64,000 nucleotides of DNA from Bosea beijingensis (GTDB lineage Bacteria; Pseudomonadota; Alphaproteobacteria; Rhizobiales; Beijerinckiaceae), in assembly GCF_030758975.1 (NCBI RefSeq), contig NZ_CP132359.1:5283257-5347256 (forward strand), read 5' to 3'. Each line of letters starts with the position of its first letter. The stretch's first letter is position 1. Below, in pieces: positions 46,016 through 54,535 of this stretch. Both the position numbers and the translations under genes were made by a program. The notes below the pieces were generated by a model, which saw only the letters and a program-made list of their open reading frames with translations, had not been told where the DNA came from and did not search any database.

Positions 46016-47137
46016 ATGGCGACCAGCCGCAACGCGACGAAGGCAGCGAGCCAGCCGAAGAGCCGCTCCGCCGCGCTCAGCCTACCCTGGTTCTGGCCGG
46101 TCGATGCCGCGCTGCGCCTGACCGAGCGCAATCTCGATTTCCTATCCGAGGCCGTGAAGATCACCCGCCCGCCGCCGCCGGACTGGGCCACGCCCAACAC
46201 GGTGCGGCTCGACCTGCCGACCATGCGCCTGCGCGAATTCGGCAAGGTAGTGGCCGGCAGCATTCCCGTCCTGGTCGACGCACCCTATGCCGGCCACGGG
46301 GCCACCATTGCCGATTACGACAAGGGACAGAGCCTCGTCGAGGTGCTGCTGGCGAACGGCGTCGACCGTGTCCTCGTTACGGACTGGAAGCCGGCGACGC
46401 AGGAGATGCGGTATTTCAGCATCGACACCTATCTGGCTGAACTGAACGCTGCGATCGACGATCTCGGCGGCGAGGTGCACCTGGTCGGGCTCTGTCAGGG
46501 CGGCTGGCTGAGTGCGATGCTGGCCGCGCGCTTCCCGCACAAGGTGAAGTCGCTGGTGCTGGCGGGCTCGCCGATCGATGCCGACGCGGGTAACGGCCCG
46601 ATCAAGCAGATGGCGCAGACCATGCCGCTGAAGAGCTATCGCGACATGGTCAAGCTTGGACGCGGCCTGATGCCGGGGCGCTTCATGCTCGCCGGCTGGA
46701 AGAACATGCATCCCGAGGAGCACTACGTCGATAAGTTCGTCCGGCTCTACCAGAACCTCGCCGACAGGAACTATCTCGACCGGACCGAGACCTTCGCCGC
46801 CTGGTACGAGAACCCGCTCGACCTGCCCGGCGTCTACTATCTTCAGGCCATCGAGCAGATCTTCAAGGAGAACCGCTTCGCCAAGGGCGCGTTCGTCGGC
46901 CTCGGTCGGCGCCTCAGCCTGAAGGACGTGACCTGCCCGGTCTATCTGCTGGCCGGCGCTGAGGACGACATCACCACCAGCGAGCAGGTCTTCGCAGCGG
47001 AGGACCTCGTCGGCACGCCGAAGAGAAAGATCGAGAAGAAGCTGGTGCCCGGCGGCCATATCGGCCTGTTCATGGGTCGCAAGACGCTGGGCGAGACATG
47101 GCCCGGCATCGCCCGCTGGCTTGTTGCGCAAAGCTAG
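46016..47137 (+). CDS. PhaC-like alpha/beta hydrolase (polyhydroxyalkanoate synthase family)
   Basis: 373 residues. The lipase-like box is GLCQGG with Cys in the nucleophile position, as in PHA synthases. The Asp (GAEDDIT) and His (GGHIGLF) of a Cys-Asp-His triad follow at the expected places. Length is close to class III PhaC catalytic subunits, shorter than class I (about 590), and a PhaE partner is not adjacent. Similar stand-alone proteins are often annotated as poly(3-hydroxyalkanoate) synthetase or simply alpha/beta hydrolase. It is followed closely by pta and ackA, suggesting a role in acyl-CoA/acetyl-P overflow and storage metabolism. Enzyme activity is uncertain. Confidence 0.8.
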   Translation: MATSRNATKAASQPKSRSAALSLPWFWPVDAALRLTERNLDFLSEAVKITRPPPPDWATPNTVRLDLPTMRLREFGKVVAGSIPVLVDAPYAGHGATIADYDKGQSLVEVLLANGVDRVLVTDWKPATQEMRYFSIDTYLAELNAAIDDLGGEVHLVGLCQGGWLSAMLAARFPHKVKSLVLAGSPIDADAGNGPIKQMAQTMPLKSYRDMVKLGRGLMPGRFMLAGWKNMHPEEHYVDKFVRLYQNLADRNYLDRTETFAAWYENPLDLPGVYYLQAIEQIFKENRFAKGAFVGLGRRLSLKDVTCPVYLLAGAEDDITTSEQVFAAEDLVGTPKRKIEKKLVPGGHIGLFMGRKTLGETWPGIARWLVAQS

Positions 47138-47146
47138 AGAGGCGCC

Positions 47147-48094
47147 ATGACGACGCTGACCTCCTCCGAGTACTTCCGGCTCGCGCTCGGCCGTTGCGAG
47201 GCTCTTCCGGCCGTGCGGACCGGGGTGGTACATCCCGTCAAGGCCAATGTGATCGAGGCGGTGGCCGATGCCGTCAGCGAGCAGCTGATTGCGCCTGTCC
47301 TGATCGGCCCGGCCGGCCGCATTCACGCTGCCGCACGGGAGGCCGGCATCGACATCTCGCCCTGGGAGATCGTCGATGCCGAGCACAGCCACGAAGCCGC
47401 AGCGAAGGCGGTCTCGCTGGCCGCCGCCGGCGAGCTTGATGCGTTGATGAAGGGCTCGCTCCATTCCGACGAGCTTCTGGGCGCGGTCGTCCGGGCCGAT
47501 TCCGGATTGCGGACCGAGCGGCGCATCTCGCACGCCTTCGTGATGCATATCGAGAGCTATCCCAAGCCCTTCATCATCACCGACGCCGCGGTCAACATCG
47601 CGCCTAACCTGATGACGAAGGCCGATATCGTCCAGAATGCCGTCAATCTCTGGCATGTCGCGCTGAACGGCATCGGCGAGTTGCCGAAGGTCGCGGTGCT
47701 CGCCGCCGTCGAGACCGTTAATCCTCATATGGCGGCAACGCTCGACGCCGCTGCTCTCTCGAAGATGGCCGATCGCGGCCAGATCACCGGAGCCATCGTC
47801 GATGGGCCGCTTGCCTTCGACAATGCGATCAGCGCCGCAGCAGCGAAGGAGAAGGGCATCGCCTCAGCCGTAGCCGGCCATGCCGATATCCTCCTTGTGC
47901 CCGAGATCGAGGCCGGCAACATGCTGGCGAAGCAACTCACCTTCCTGAGCGGTGCCGACGCTGCGGGCATCGTGCTCGGTGCGCGCGTGCCGATCATCCT
48001 GACGAGCCGCGCCGATAATCTGCGCGCGCGCCTGCTCTCTTGTGCGCTGGCCGTTCTCCTGGCGGAAGCGCGCCGCACGGGGCGGATCAAGTGA
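47147..48094 (+). CDS. pta: Phosphate acetyl/butyryltransferase
   Basis: 315 residues. Interconverts acyl-CoA and acyl phosphate; short PTA_PTB-type protein. Motifs include MKGSLHSDELLGAVV and the C-terminal LSGADAAGIVLGARVPIILT that forms the CoA/phosphate pocket. Preceded by GAGAGG 4 bases from the ATG and 9 bases after the PhaC-like gene. Its TGA overlaps the GTG start of ackA. Without the extended N-terminal domains of enterobacterial Pta, it belongs to the compact class common in alphaproteobacteria. Acetyl versus butyryl preference is unknown. Confidence 0.9.
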   Translation: MTTLTSSEYFRLALGRCEALPAVRTGVVHPVKANVIEAVADAVSEQLIAPVLIGPAGRIHAAAREAGIDISPWEIVDAEHSHEAAAKAVSLAAAGELDALMKGSLHSDELLGAVVRADSGLRTERRISHAFVMHIESYPKPFIITDAAVNIAPNLMTKADIVQNAVNLWHVALNGIGELPKVAVLAAVETVNPHMAATLDAAALSKMADRGQITGAIVDGPLAFDNAISAAAAKEKGIASAVAGHADILLVPEIEAGNMLAKQLTFLSGADAAGIVLGARVPIILTSRADNLRARLLSCALAVLLAEARRTGRIK

Positions 48095-49206
48095 TCGACA
48101 CCGTCCTCGTCCTCAATGCCGGCTCGTCCAGCCTCAAGTTCCAGGTCTTTCGCGTCGGTGATCTCGACGTTCTGGCGCGCGGCAAGGCCGTGCGCCTTGG
48201 CGAGCCCGAGCCTGCCATGGACGCGAGCCTCGCGGACGGCACCCGGGAGCGCATCGCGCTGCCGCCGGCCTGCGATCACGATACCGCTCTCGCGGCCGTC
48301 CTCGCCTTCGTCGACCGCCACGACGATGCTTGGCGGATGAAGGCGGTGGTTCATCGCATCGTCCATGGCGGCGAACGCTTTGTCGACGCTGTCGTGGTCA
48401 CACCCGAGGTTTTTGCGGCGCTAGAGGCAATTTCGCCGCTCGCGCCGCTGCACCAGCCCCATAACCTGGCCGCGGTGACCGCTGCCCGGCGCCTGATGGG
48501 CGACGTCCCGAACATCGCCTGTTTCGACACAGCCTTTCACGCCCGGCACGATGCGCTGACCCATAACTTCGCACTCGGGCAGGATCTGCGCGACAGGGGC
48601 ATCCGCCGCTATGGCTTCCACGGCCTGTCCTATCAATGGCTGGAGATGGTGCTGGCGGAGCAGCATCCGCATCTCCATGCGGGCCGTGTCGTGGCGGCCC
48701 ATCTCGGTAATGGCGCGAGCCTGTGCGCCATCCAGGGCGGGCGCAGCATCGACACGACCATGGGAATGACGACCCTCGATGGCCTGCCAATGGGGACGCG
48801 CTGCGGCGCGCTTGATGCCGGGGCGGTGCTCTACATGTTCCAGAGCCTGGGGATGAACGCGCAGGAGGTCTCGGACGCGCTCTATGAACGCTCGGGTCTG
48901 CTCGGGTTGTCGGGCCTTTCCAACGACGTCGAGACGCTGCTGAAAAGCGACGACCCGCGCGCCCGCTTCGCTCTCGACTATTTCGCGCTCAAGGTCGCGC
49001 AGTTCGCTGCATTCATGGCCGCCGCCATCGGTGGGATCGACGCGCTCGTCTTCACTGGCGGCATCGGCGAGCACGCAGCTCCGGTGCGCGATGCGATCGT
49101 CGAACGCCTCCGCTTTCTCGGCGCATTCGAAGTCATCGTGATCAAGGCGAACGAAGAGCGTGTGATGGCGCTGCAAGCGCGCGCATGTCTCGCCGGAGAG
49201 GGATAG
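48091..49206 (+). CDS. ackA: Acetate kinase
   Basis: 371 residues from a GTG at 48091 overlapping the pta stop (GTGA). The next residues, VLVLNAGSSSLKFQVF, are the family's N-terminal signature; a longer ATG frame exists but only reads pta antiphase. Second signature RRYGFHGLSYQW, then AHLGNGASLCAI and the C-terminal LVFTGGIGEHA. It makes ATP from acetyl phosphate, completing a phaC-like/pta/ackA unit. In related bacteria fabI often follows; here a non-coding stretch and a recombinase gene follow instead. Confidence 0.94.
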   Translation: MIDTVLVLNAGSSSLKFQVFRVGDLDVLARGKAVRLGEPEPAMDASLADGTRERIALPPACDHDTALAAVLAFVDRHDDAWRMKAVVHRIVHGGERFVDAVVVTPEVFAALEAISPLAPLHQPHNLAAVTAARRLMGDVPNIACFDTAFHARHDALTHNFALGQDLRDRGIRRYGFHGLSYQWLEMVLAEQHPHLHAGRVVAAHLGNGASLCAIQGGRSIDTTMGMTTLDGLPMGTRCGALDAGAVLYMFQSLGMNAQEVSDALYERSGLLGLSGLSNDVETLLKSDDPRARFALDYFALKVAQFAAFMAAAIGGIDALVFTGGIGEHAAPVRDAIVERLRFLGAFEVIVIKANEERVMALQARACLAGEG

Positions 49207-49577
49207 AGACAATAGCTCTTACAGCCGCGTGACGCACTCCGCATGGGGCAGCGAGCGAATTCACCCGCTCAGTCGACATGCAGATCGCAATACGTCGCTT
49301 CTTGAGCAATGGCGACTACACAGGCTGATCGACAGCGGGGCGTGTCATCGAAAACGTCCATTGCCGGCTGTGGTCATTGCAAAACTGAAGTTGGCTCATA
49401 TCGAGAGAGGACAGGTGACCTTCCGGGCGCGCCAATGTCTGTTTCTCGAAGGCCGCCCAACGTCCGCAACTGGCGCAGGGCGCGCTCCTCGCCGCGGTTT
49501 TGGCCAAGAGGCGTGAGAGGGCCATCCGTCTTTGATAGAATTTTGGTGGATGCGGCATCCCAAGAAGGGGATCTGCC
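49207..49577. other. Non-coding stretch between ackA and recombinase gene
   Basis: 371 bases without a supportable gene. Short frames here lack ribosome sites and similarity. About 49430-49490 resembles a degenerate dispersed element (ATGTCTG, then GTCCGCAACTGGCGC) that has related pieces at about 59830-59885 and 63160-63200. Immediately before the recombinase is GAAGGGGAT, a ribosome-binding site. No obvious tRNA or direct-repeat attachment site was found. Confidence 0.4.
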
Positions 49578-50210
49578 ATGGCTATCCAAGCGCAGAACCA
49601 ACTACCCCATCAGGCCTGGAACCTCGGGCGCATCATCGGGCCGAAACCACCTCTGAAGCCAAAGCACATCTGGGCGTTGCGGACGCGGCTTCAGCATGAA
49701 GGGCGAACTCGCGATCTCGCCATGTTCAATCTAGCAATCGACAGCAAGCTGCGGGGTTGCGATCTCGTTCGCCTTCGGGTCGGAGATGTCGTCCTCGGAG
49801 GCACTGTTCGCCTCCGAACCGCGATCGTTCAACAGAAGACCGGGCGGCCGGTACCATTCGAACTGACGGACTCAGCCCGGGAAGCGCTTGCCGCCTGGCT
49901 TAGAAAGCGAGGTTCGCGTGAGGACGACTGGCTCTTCCCGAGCCGCAGCCGGCCTGGCGATCACATCACAACGCGCCAATACGGCCGCCTTCTGGACTAC
50001 TGGGTCGCCCTGATCGGATTGAACCCAGCGCTCTACGGAACGCACAGTCTCCGGCGCACGAAGGTCGCGCTGATCTATAAGCGCACCGGCAATCTGCGCG
50101 CCTGCCAGCTTCTTCTCGGTCACACGAAGCTGGAAAGCACCGTGCGCTACCTCGGCATCGAGGTTGACGATGCGCTTCTCCTTTCGGAGCTAGCCAGCCG
50201 CAGGCGGTAA
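49578..50210 (+). CDS. Short tyrosine recombinase / integrase
   Basis: 210 residues, essentially a catalytic domain only. Catalytic residues visible: R59 (SKLRGCDL), K87 (QQKTGR), H156 and R159 (HSLRRTK), H182 (LLGHTKLE) and the nucleophile Y191 (VRYLGI). The usual N-terminal SAM-like core-binding domain of about 90 residues is missing or reduced to the first 30 residues. Such short integrases are widespread in Hyphomicrobiales. It is alone, not beside phage or transposon genes, and lies exactly where the ackA neighbourhood gives way to a catabolic operon, so it may mark an integration boundary. Activity is unproven although all catalytic residues are there. Confidence 0.87.
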   Translation: MAIQAQNQLPHQAWNLGRIIGPKPPLKPKHIWALRTRLQHEGRTRDLAMFNLAIDSKLRGCDLVRLRVGDVVLGGTVRLRTAIVQQKTGRPVPFELTDSAREALAAWLRKRGSREDDWLFPSRSRPGDHITTRQYGRLLDYWVALIGLNPALYGTHSLRRTKVALIYKRTGNLRACQLLLGHTKLESTVRYLGIEVDDALLLSELASRRR

Positions 50211-50349
50211 TTCGGCCACGCGAGCGCGGCCCGGTTCAGTCGGAAGGAATTGGCGTTCGACGTCATCGGCACCGTTGCGCTCGATCCAGGCAGACGGCAC
50301 GGTGCCGCGAATGATGGCGCCGCCATGTGCCAAGGACGGGCAGATTCGG

Positions 50350-51297
50350 ATGCCGAGTGCTTTGAGGGAGCGCGAAGGAGTGCGATTTTCTCACGTCGAG
50401 GCCTTTCGCGCGGTCATGATCACCGGCTCCACCACCGCGGCCGCTCGTATCCTTCATACCTCGCAGCCGAATGTCAGCCGCTCGATCGCGCAGCTGGAAA
50501 AGGCCATCGGACTGCAATTGTTCGAGCGGATGCCGGGAAAAGTGGTGCCAACCACGGACGGCCTGACATTTTTCAACGAGGTTCAGCGCAGTTTCCACGG
50601 TCTTAGGCGATTGGAGGAGGCGGCGAACCGTATCCGCCGGTTCAGTGGGGGACTGTTGCGAATCGGGTCGATCCAAACCTTGGCTCACGGCCTGATCCCC
50701 CGCGCGATCAAGCGCTTCGCGGAAATCTATCCGGAAACCGGTATTTCGATTCATGCGGGACATTCCGCGGCGGTGTCGCAATGGGTGGATGAAATGTCCT
50801 GCGATGTCGGAATCGTATCGCATCTCTACGAGAATTACGGGTTTTCCAGCGAGGAGCTCTATAGCGTCGACGGGGTCTGCCTGATGCCGGCGGAGCATCG
50901 CCTGGCCGGTAAGGCGGCAGTGCGCCCGGCCGATCTCGCCGACGAGCCCTATATCTCCTTCGCGCAGAACGACCACGGCCGTTCGGACGTCGACGAGGTG
51001 TTCTCGAAGGCCGGCATCGATCGGCGCATCACCCTGGAAACGCCGTTCAGCACCATCACCTGCGCGCTGGTCGCGCAAGGGCTCGGCGTGGCGATCGTCA
51101 ATCCGCTCGCGGCGCAGGACTACCGGCATCTCGGCGTCGTCATGCGTCCCTTCCGCCCCTCGATCAAGCATGAAGCCCGGCTAATCTATCCGAAGGGGCG
51201 TCCGGAAAACCGTTTGGTCGCGAGCTTCATCGAGATCCTCAAGGCCGTGACGATGGAGGAGAAGGCAGCCCTCTCGGCGGTGCGGGAACGCGGCTAA
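50350..51297 (+). CDS. LysR-family transcriptional regulator of the catabolic operon
   Basis: 315 residues from ATG 50350. A GTG at 50380 (then RFSHVEAFRAVM) with GAGGGA upstream is an equally good start and would give 305 residues. HTH at about 15-75 (TTAAARILHTSQPNVSRSIA), followed by an effector domain resembling regulators of opine or amino-acid catabolism (NocR/OccR-like). It is co-oriented with, and 230 bases before, a polyamine-type ABC operon. A LysR-type box CTAT-N11-ATAG sits in that gap, so it probably activates the operon in response to its substrate. Confidence 0.88.
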   Translation: MPSALREREGVRFSHVEAFRAVMITGSTTAAARILHTSQPNVSRSIAQLEKAIGLQLFERMPGKVVPTTDGLTFFNEVQRSFHGLRRLEEAANRIRRFSGGLLRIGSIQTLAHGLIPRAIKRFAEIYPETGISIHAGHSAAVSQWVDEMSCDVGIVSHLYENYGFSSEELYSVDGVCLMPAEHRLAGKAAVRPADLADEPYISFAQNDHGRSDVDEVFSKAGIDRRITLETPFSTITCALVAQGLGVAIVNPLAAQDYRHLGVVMRPFRPSIKHEARLIYPKGRPENRLVASFIEILKAVTMEEKAALSAVRERG

Positions 51298-51387
51298 AAA
51301 TAGCAGGGCTCGCCGGGACGAGCGTCGATTGGCTCCTGGGGCTCGGCCCGGAAACCCTCGATGGCCAAAGGCGAAGCGCGGCAAAGC

Positions 51388-51406
51388 CTATATCATAACT
51401 GCATAG
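51388..51406 (+). promoter_or_regulatory. LysR-type T-N11-A operator box (CTAT-N11-ATAG)
   Basis: In the gap between the LysR gene and the binding-protein gene, CTAT (51388-51391) and ATAG (51403-51406) are separated by exactly 11 bases, the canonical dyad for LysR regulators. It lies about 120 bases before the binding-protein start, a suitable recognition-site distance for activation. Short dyads arise by chance, so this is tentative. Confidence 0.45.
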
Positions 51407-51527
51407 ACCCCCGGTGTATTTCTATTTGCTCTAATGACAGGCGGTTCATAGCCTGCCTGCTTATGAGATCGTGGCGCCGGAGGAGCGCGCGCCGCATCTC
51501 AGATCAGATAAAAAATTCGGAGGGGTC

Positions 51528-52553
51528 ATGAATCGATTTCGTAATCTGTTGCTGGCGGGAACCCTGGTTTTTGCTTCCCCCGCATTGGCTCAGCAAACCA
51601 TGTATGTCGCCGGGCCCGGCGGCAGCACGCAGAAGCTCTTCCAAAGCCAGATCATTCCCGAGTTCGAATCCAAGCATAACGTCAAGATTACTTACGTTCC
51701 CGGGATTTCGAGCGAGATCGTCGCGAAGCTGCAGGCTCAGGCCGGCAAGCAGGAGATCAATGTCGCCATCTTCGATGACGGGCCGCTCTATCAGGCGATC
51801 CAGTTCGGCTATTGCGACAAGCTGAGCGACGCTCCGATCTACAAGGATATCTATCCGTTCGCCCAGTTCGGCGGAAATGGCATCGGCGTCGGGCTGGTGG
51901 CGACCGGCATCGCCTACAATGCGGCGAACTACAAGAAGAAGGGTTGGCCGGCGCCCTCCTCCTGGAAGGACCTGACCGACAGTAAGCTGGAGGGGCGCCT
52001 GACCGCTTCCTCACTGTCCGGCACCTACGGAGTCCATACGCTCGTGATGTTCGCTCGCATCAACGGCGGCGACGAGAGCAATATCGAGCCCGGCTTTGAC
52101 TCCATCCGGAAATCGCTGGCGCCGAACGTCCTGAGCTGGTCTTCCTCGCCCGCGAAGCTAGCCGAGATGTTCCAGAACAACGATGTCGACGTAGCCGTTT
52201 GGGGCAGCAGCCGCGCGATCGCACTGAAGAACACCGGCTTCCCGATGGAATTCGTGTATCCGAAGGAGGGAACGCCCGCGCTCGTGCTCGGCGCCTGCCC
52301 GGTGGTCCAGAACAGTCTTCCCGAAGCATCGCAGGCTTTCCTGCAATATCTCGTCACGCCCGCGATCCAGGCGAAGCTGGCCACGGAAGGCTTCGGCCCC
52401 ACCAATCGCCAGACCAGGCTGGATGACAAGCTGGCCGCGCAGGTCCCTTACGGCGATGAGCGCGTCGGCAGGATGATCTCGGTCAAGTGGAGCGAGATCA
52501 ACAAGAACCGCGCCGAGTGGACCAATCGCTGGAACCGCACGATCGAGAGATAA
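51528..52553 (+). CDS. Spermidine/putrescine-type ABC transporter substrate-binding protein
   Basis: 341 residues from 51528, where GGAGG stands 6 bases upstream. Signal peptide MNRFRNLLLAGTLVFASPAL with cleavage near AQQ. Family 1/PotD-like fold: FDDGPLYQAIQFGYCDKL, VGLVATGIAYN, SSWKDLTDSKLEGRL. It captures a small, probably cationic or amino-acid-derived solute in the periplasm for the ATPase and two permeases that follow. Relatives serve polyamines, iron or opines. Downstream oxidase genes suggest an amine- or opine-like substrate, which is inference. Confidence 0.9.
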   Translation: MNRFRNLLLAGTLVFASPALAQQTMYVAGPGGSTQKLFQSQIIPEFESKHNVKITYVPGISSEIVAKLQAQAGKQEINVAIFDDGPLYQAIQFGYCDKLSDAPIYKDIYPFAQFGGNGIGVGLVATGIAYNAANYKKKGWPAPSSWKDLTDSKLEGRLTASSLSGTYGVHTLVMFARINGGDESNIEPGFDSIRKSLAPNVLSWSSSPAKLAEMFQNNDVDVAVWGSSRAIALKNTGFPMEFVYPKEGTPALVLGACPVVQNSLPEASQAFLQYLVTPAIQAKLATEGFGPTNRQTRLDDKLAAQVPYGDERVGRMISVKWSEINKNRAEWTNRWNRTIER

Positions 52554-52602
52554 GGGCGCAAGCGCCCGATCTCCGCAGCCGTCGAAGCGAAGGCCCATCG
52601 AA

Positions 52603-53670
52603 ATGAGCAGTTTGTCTCTGCGCGCCCTGTCGAAGAGCTATGGCCCGGTCCAGGCCGTTCGCGGCGTGGACCTGGATGTGAACGAAGGCGAATTCCTCTC
52701 GCTGCTCGGCCCATCGGGCTGCGGCAAGACGACGACCTTGCAGATGGTGGCGGGCTTCGTTCCGCCGACGACGGGGAGCATCGTCGTCGACGGGCAGGAC
52801 CTGACCAGCATCGCGCCGGAGAAGCGCGACATGGGCGTCGTCTTCCAGAGCTATGCGCTCTTTCCGCATATGACCGTGGCCCAGAATATCGGCTTCGGCC
52901 TTGAGATGCGCCGGGTCGAGCGCGGTGAGCTGAAGCGACGGGTCGAAGAGGCCCTGGCGATGGTCCGCCTGGCCGGTCTCGAGGGGCGTTATCCCAGCGA
53001 GCTGTCCGGTGGCCAGCGCCAGCGTGTCGCCATCGCCCGCGCCCTGGCCATCCGTCCGCGGGTTCTCCTGCTGGACGAGCCGATGTCGAATCTCGACGCC
53101 AAGCTTCGCGGCGAGATGCATGTCGAGCTTCGCTCCCTGCAGCGGCGGCTCGGCATCACCGCGATCCTGGTCACCCACGATCAGGTCGAGGCGATGACGA
53201 TGAGCGACCGGATCGCCGTCATGACGAATGGCGGGATCGCGCAGCTCGGCACGCCGCAGGAGGTCTACGACAGGCCGGCATCGCAATTCGCTTCGAGCTT
53301 CCTGGGGCACACGAACGTGCTGAGCGGACGGATCGAAAGCCGGATCGCCGACGAGGCGACCGTCCGGGTCGGACCGACCTCGTTCCGGACCAGGGTCGCG
53401 AAAGATCAGGTGACCCCCGAGATCGCCGTGTTCGTCCGCCCGGAGCGCCTCCGCCTCGGCTCGCCGGACCAGGCCACCCTCCAGGGGCGTGTCAGTACCC
53501 GCCTGTTCCTCGGCGGGTCGTGGATCTACGAAATCGAGACCGAACTCGGCATGCTTCGTATCACCCAGCAGAATACCGGGACGGTGCAGCCCGAGGAGGG
53601 GGAAACGATCGGAGTGAGCTGGAACGCCGAGGATCTGCGCGTCATCGCGACGGAGCGTTCCGATGGCTAG
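52603..53670 (+). CDS. ABC transporter ATP-binding protein, PotA-like
   Basis: 355 residues. Walker A GPSGCGKTT, Q-loop VFQSYALFPHMTV, signature LSGGQRQRVAIARALAI, Walker B LLLDEPMSNLDAKLR and H-loop VTHDQVEAMTM. The C-terminal TOBE domain (about 275-350) is typical of polyamine/iron importers. It energises uptake with the two permeases downstream. Its stop overlaps the next start by 8 bases. Confidence 0.93.
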   Translation: MSSLSLRALSKSYGPVQAVRGVDLDVNEGEFLSLLGPSGCGKTTTLQMVAGFVPPTTGSIVVDGQDLTSIAPEKRDMGVVFQSYALFPHMTVAQNIGFGLEMRRVERGELKRRVEEALAMVRLAGLEGRYPSELSGGQRQRVAIARALAIRPRVLLLDEPMSNLDAKLRGEMHVELRSLQRRLGITAILVTHDQVEAMTMSDRIAVMTNGGIAQLGTPQEVYDRPASQFASSFLGHTNVLSGRIESRIADEATVRVGPTSFRTRVAKDQVTPEIAVFVRPERLRLGSPDQATLQGRVSTRLFLGGSWIYEIETELGMLRITQQNTGTVQPEEGETIGVSWNAEDLRVIATERSDG

Positions 53671-54535
53671 CACGACCCCCCAGACCAGCCGCGGCCTGCC
53701 CTGGCTGCTCTCGCTGCCGGCTCTCGCGCTCTTTCTCGCCTTGCTGGCCATTCCGCTGGTTCTGACTGCGATCCTGTCGTTCAACGCCTTCGACGGCATG
53801 CGCGGCATCCAGCAGAGCTATGGTTTCGGCAACTATCTCGAAGTCCTGCTCGACGGCTACTACCGGGAAATCTTCCTGCGGACGGGCGGGATGGCGCTCG
53901 CTGTCACGCTGATCTGCATCGTCCTCGGGGTGCCCGAGACCCTGATCCTCGCCAAGATGAAGCCGGTCTGGCGCGGCACCTTCTTCGTCGTGATCCTCGG
54001 GCCGCTGCTGATCTCCGTCGTGGTGCGCACGCTGGGCTGGTCGGTGCTGCTCGGCAGCCAGGGCGTGGTGAACACGGCGCTTCGCGGGCTCGGCCTGGTG
54101 GACGAGCCGATCCGGCTGCTGTTCTCGATGACAGGCGTCATCATCGTCCTGACCCATGTTTTCCTGCCCTTCATGGTCATTGCCGTGTGGAGCGCCATGC
54201 AGCGCCTCGATGGGCAGATCGAGCACGCGGCCCGCTCGCTCGGAGCGGGGCCTTTCACCACCTTCCGCCGCATCATGCTGCCGCAGCTGATGCCCGGCAT
54301 CCTGTCCGGAGCCATCATCGTCTTCGCCCTGGCGGCATCGGCCTATGCCACCCCGGCGATCATCGGCGGGCGCAGGGTCAAGGTCGTCGCCACCACGCTC
54401 TACGACGAGTTCTTCAACTCGCTGAACTGGCCGCTCGGAGCCGCGATCGCGGTGCTCCTGCTGCTTGCCAACATCCTGATCATCGTCGGCTGCAACCGGC
54501 TCGTCGAGCGGCGTTTCAAGCAGGTGTTCGCATGA
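53663..54535 (+). CDS. ABC transporter permease, PotB-like
   Basis: 290 residues, six helices. N-terminal helix SLPALALFLALLAIPLVLTA and an EAA loop AARSLGAGPFTTFRRIMLPQ for ATPase docking. It overlaps the ATPase gene by 8 bases and the next permease by 4 (ATGA), so expression is coupled. Forms half of the import channel. Confidence 0.92.
   Translation: MASTTPQTSRGLPWLLSLPALALFLALLAIPLVLTAILSFNAFDGMRGIQQSYGFGNYLEVLLDGYYREIFLRTGGMALAVTLICIVLGVPETLILAKMKPVWRGTFFVVILGPLLISVVVRTLGWSVLLGSQGVVNTALRGLGLVDEPIRLLFSMTGVIIVLTHVFLPFMVIAVWSAMQRLDGQIEHAARSLGAGPFTTFRRIMLPQLMPGILSGAIIVFALAASAYATPAIIGGRRVKVVATTLYDEFFNSLNWPLGAAIAVLLLLANILIIVGCNRLVERRFKQVFA

Noticed and set aside
46142..47728. 528-codon minus-strand frame
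   Set aside because: Antisense to the phaC-like and pta genes, both well supported by active-site motifs.
52498..53808. 436-codon minus-strand frame
   Set aside because: Antisense to the PotA-like ATPase with all ATPase motifs in place.
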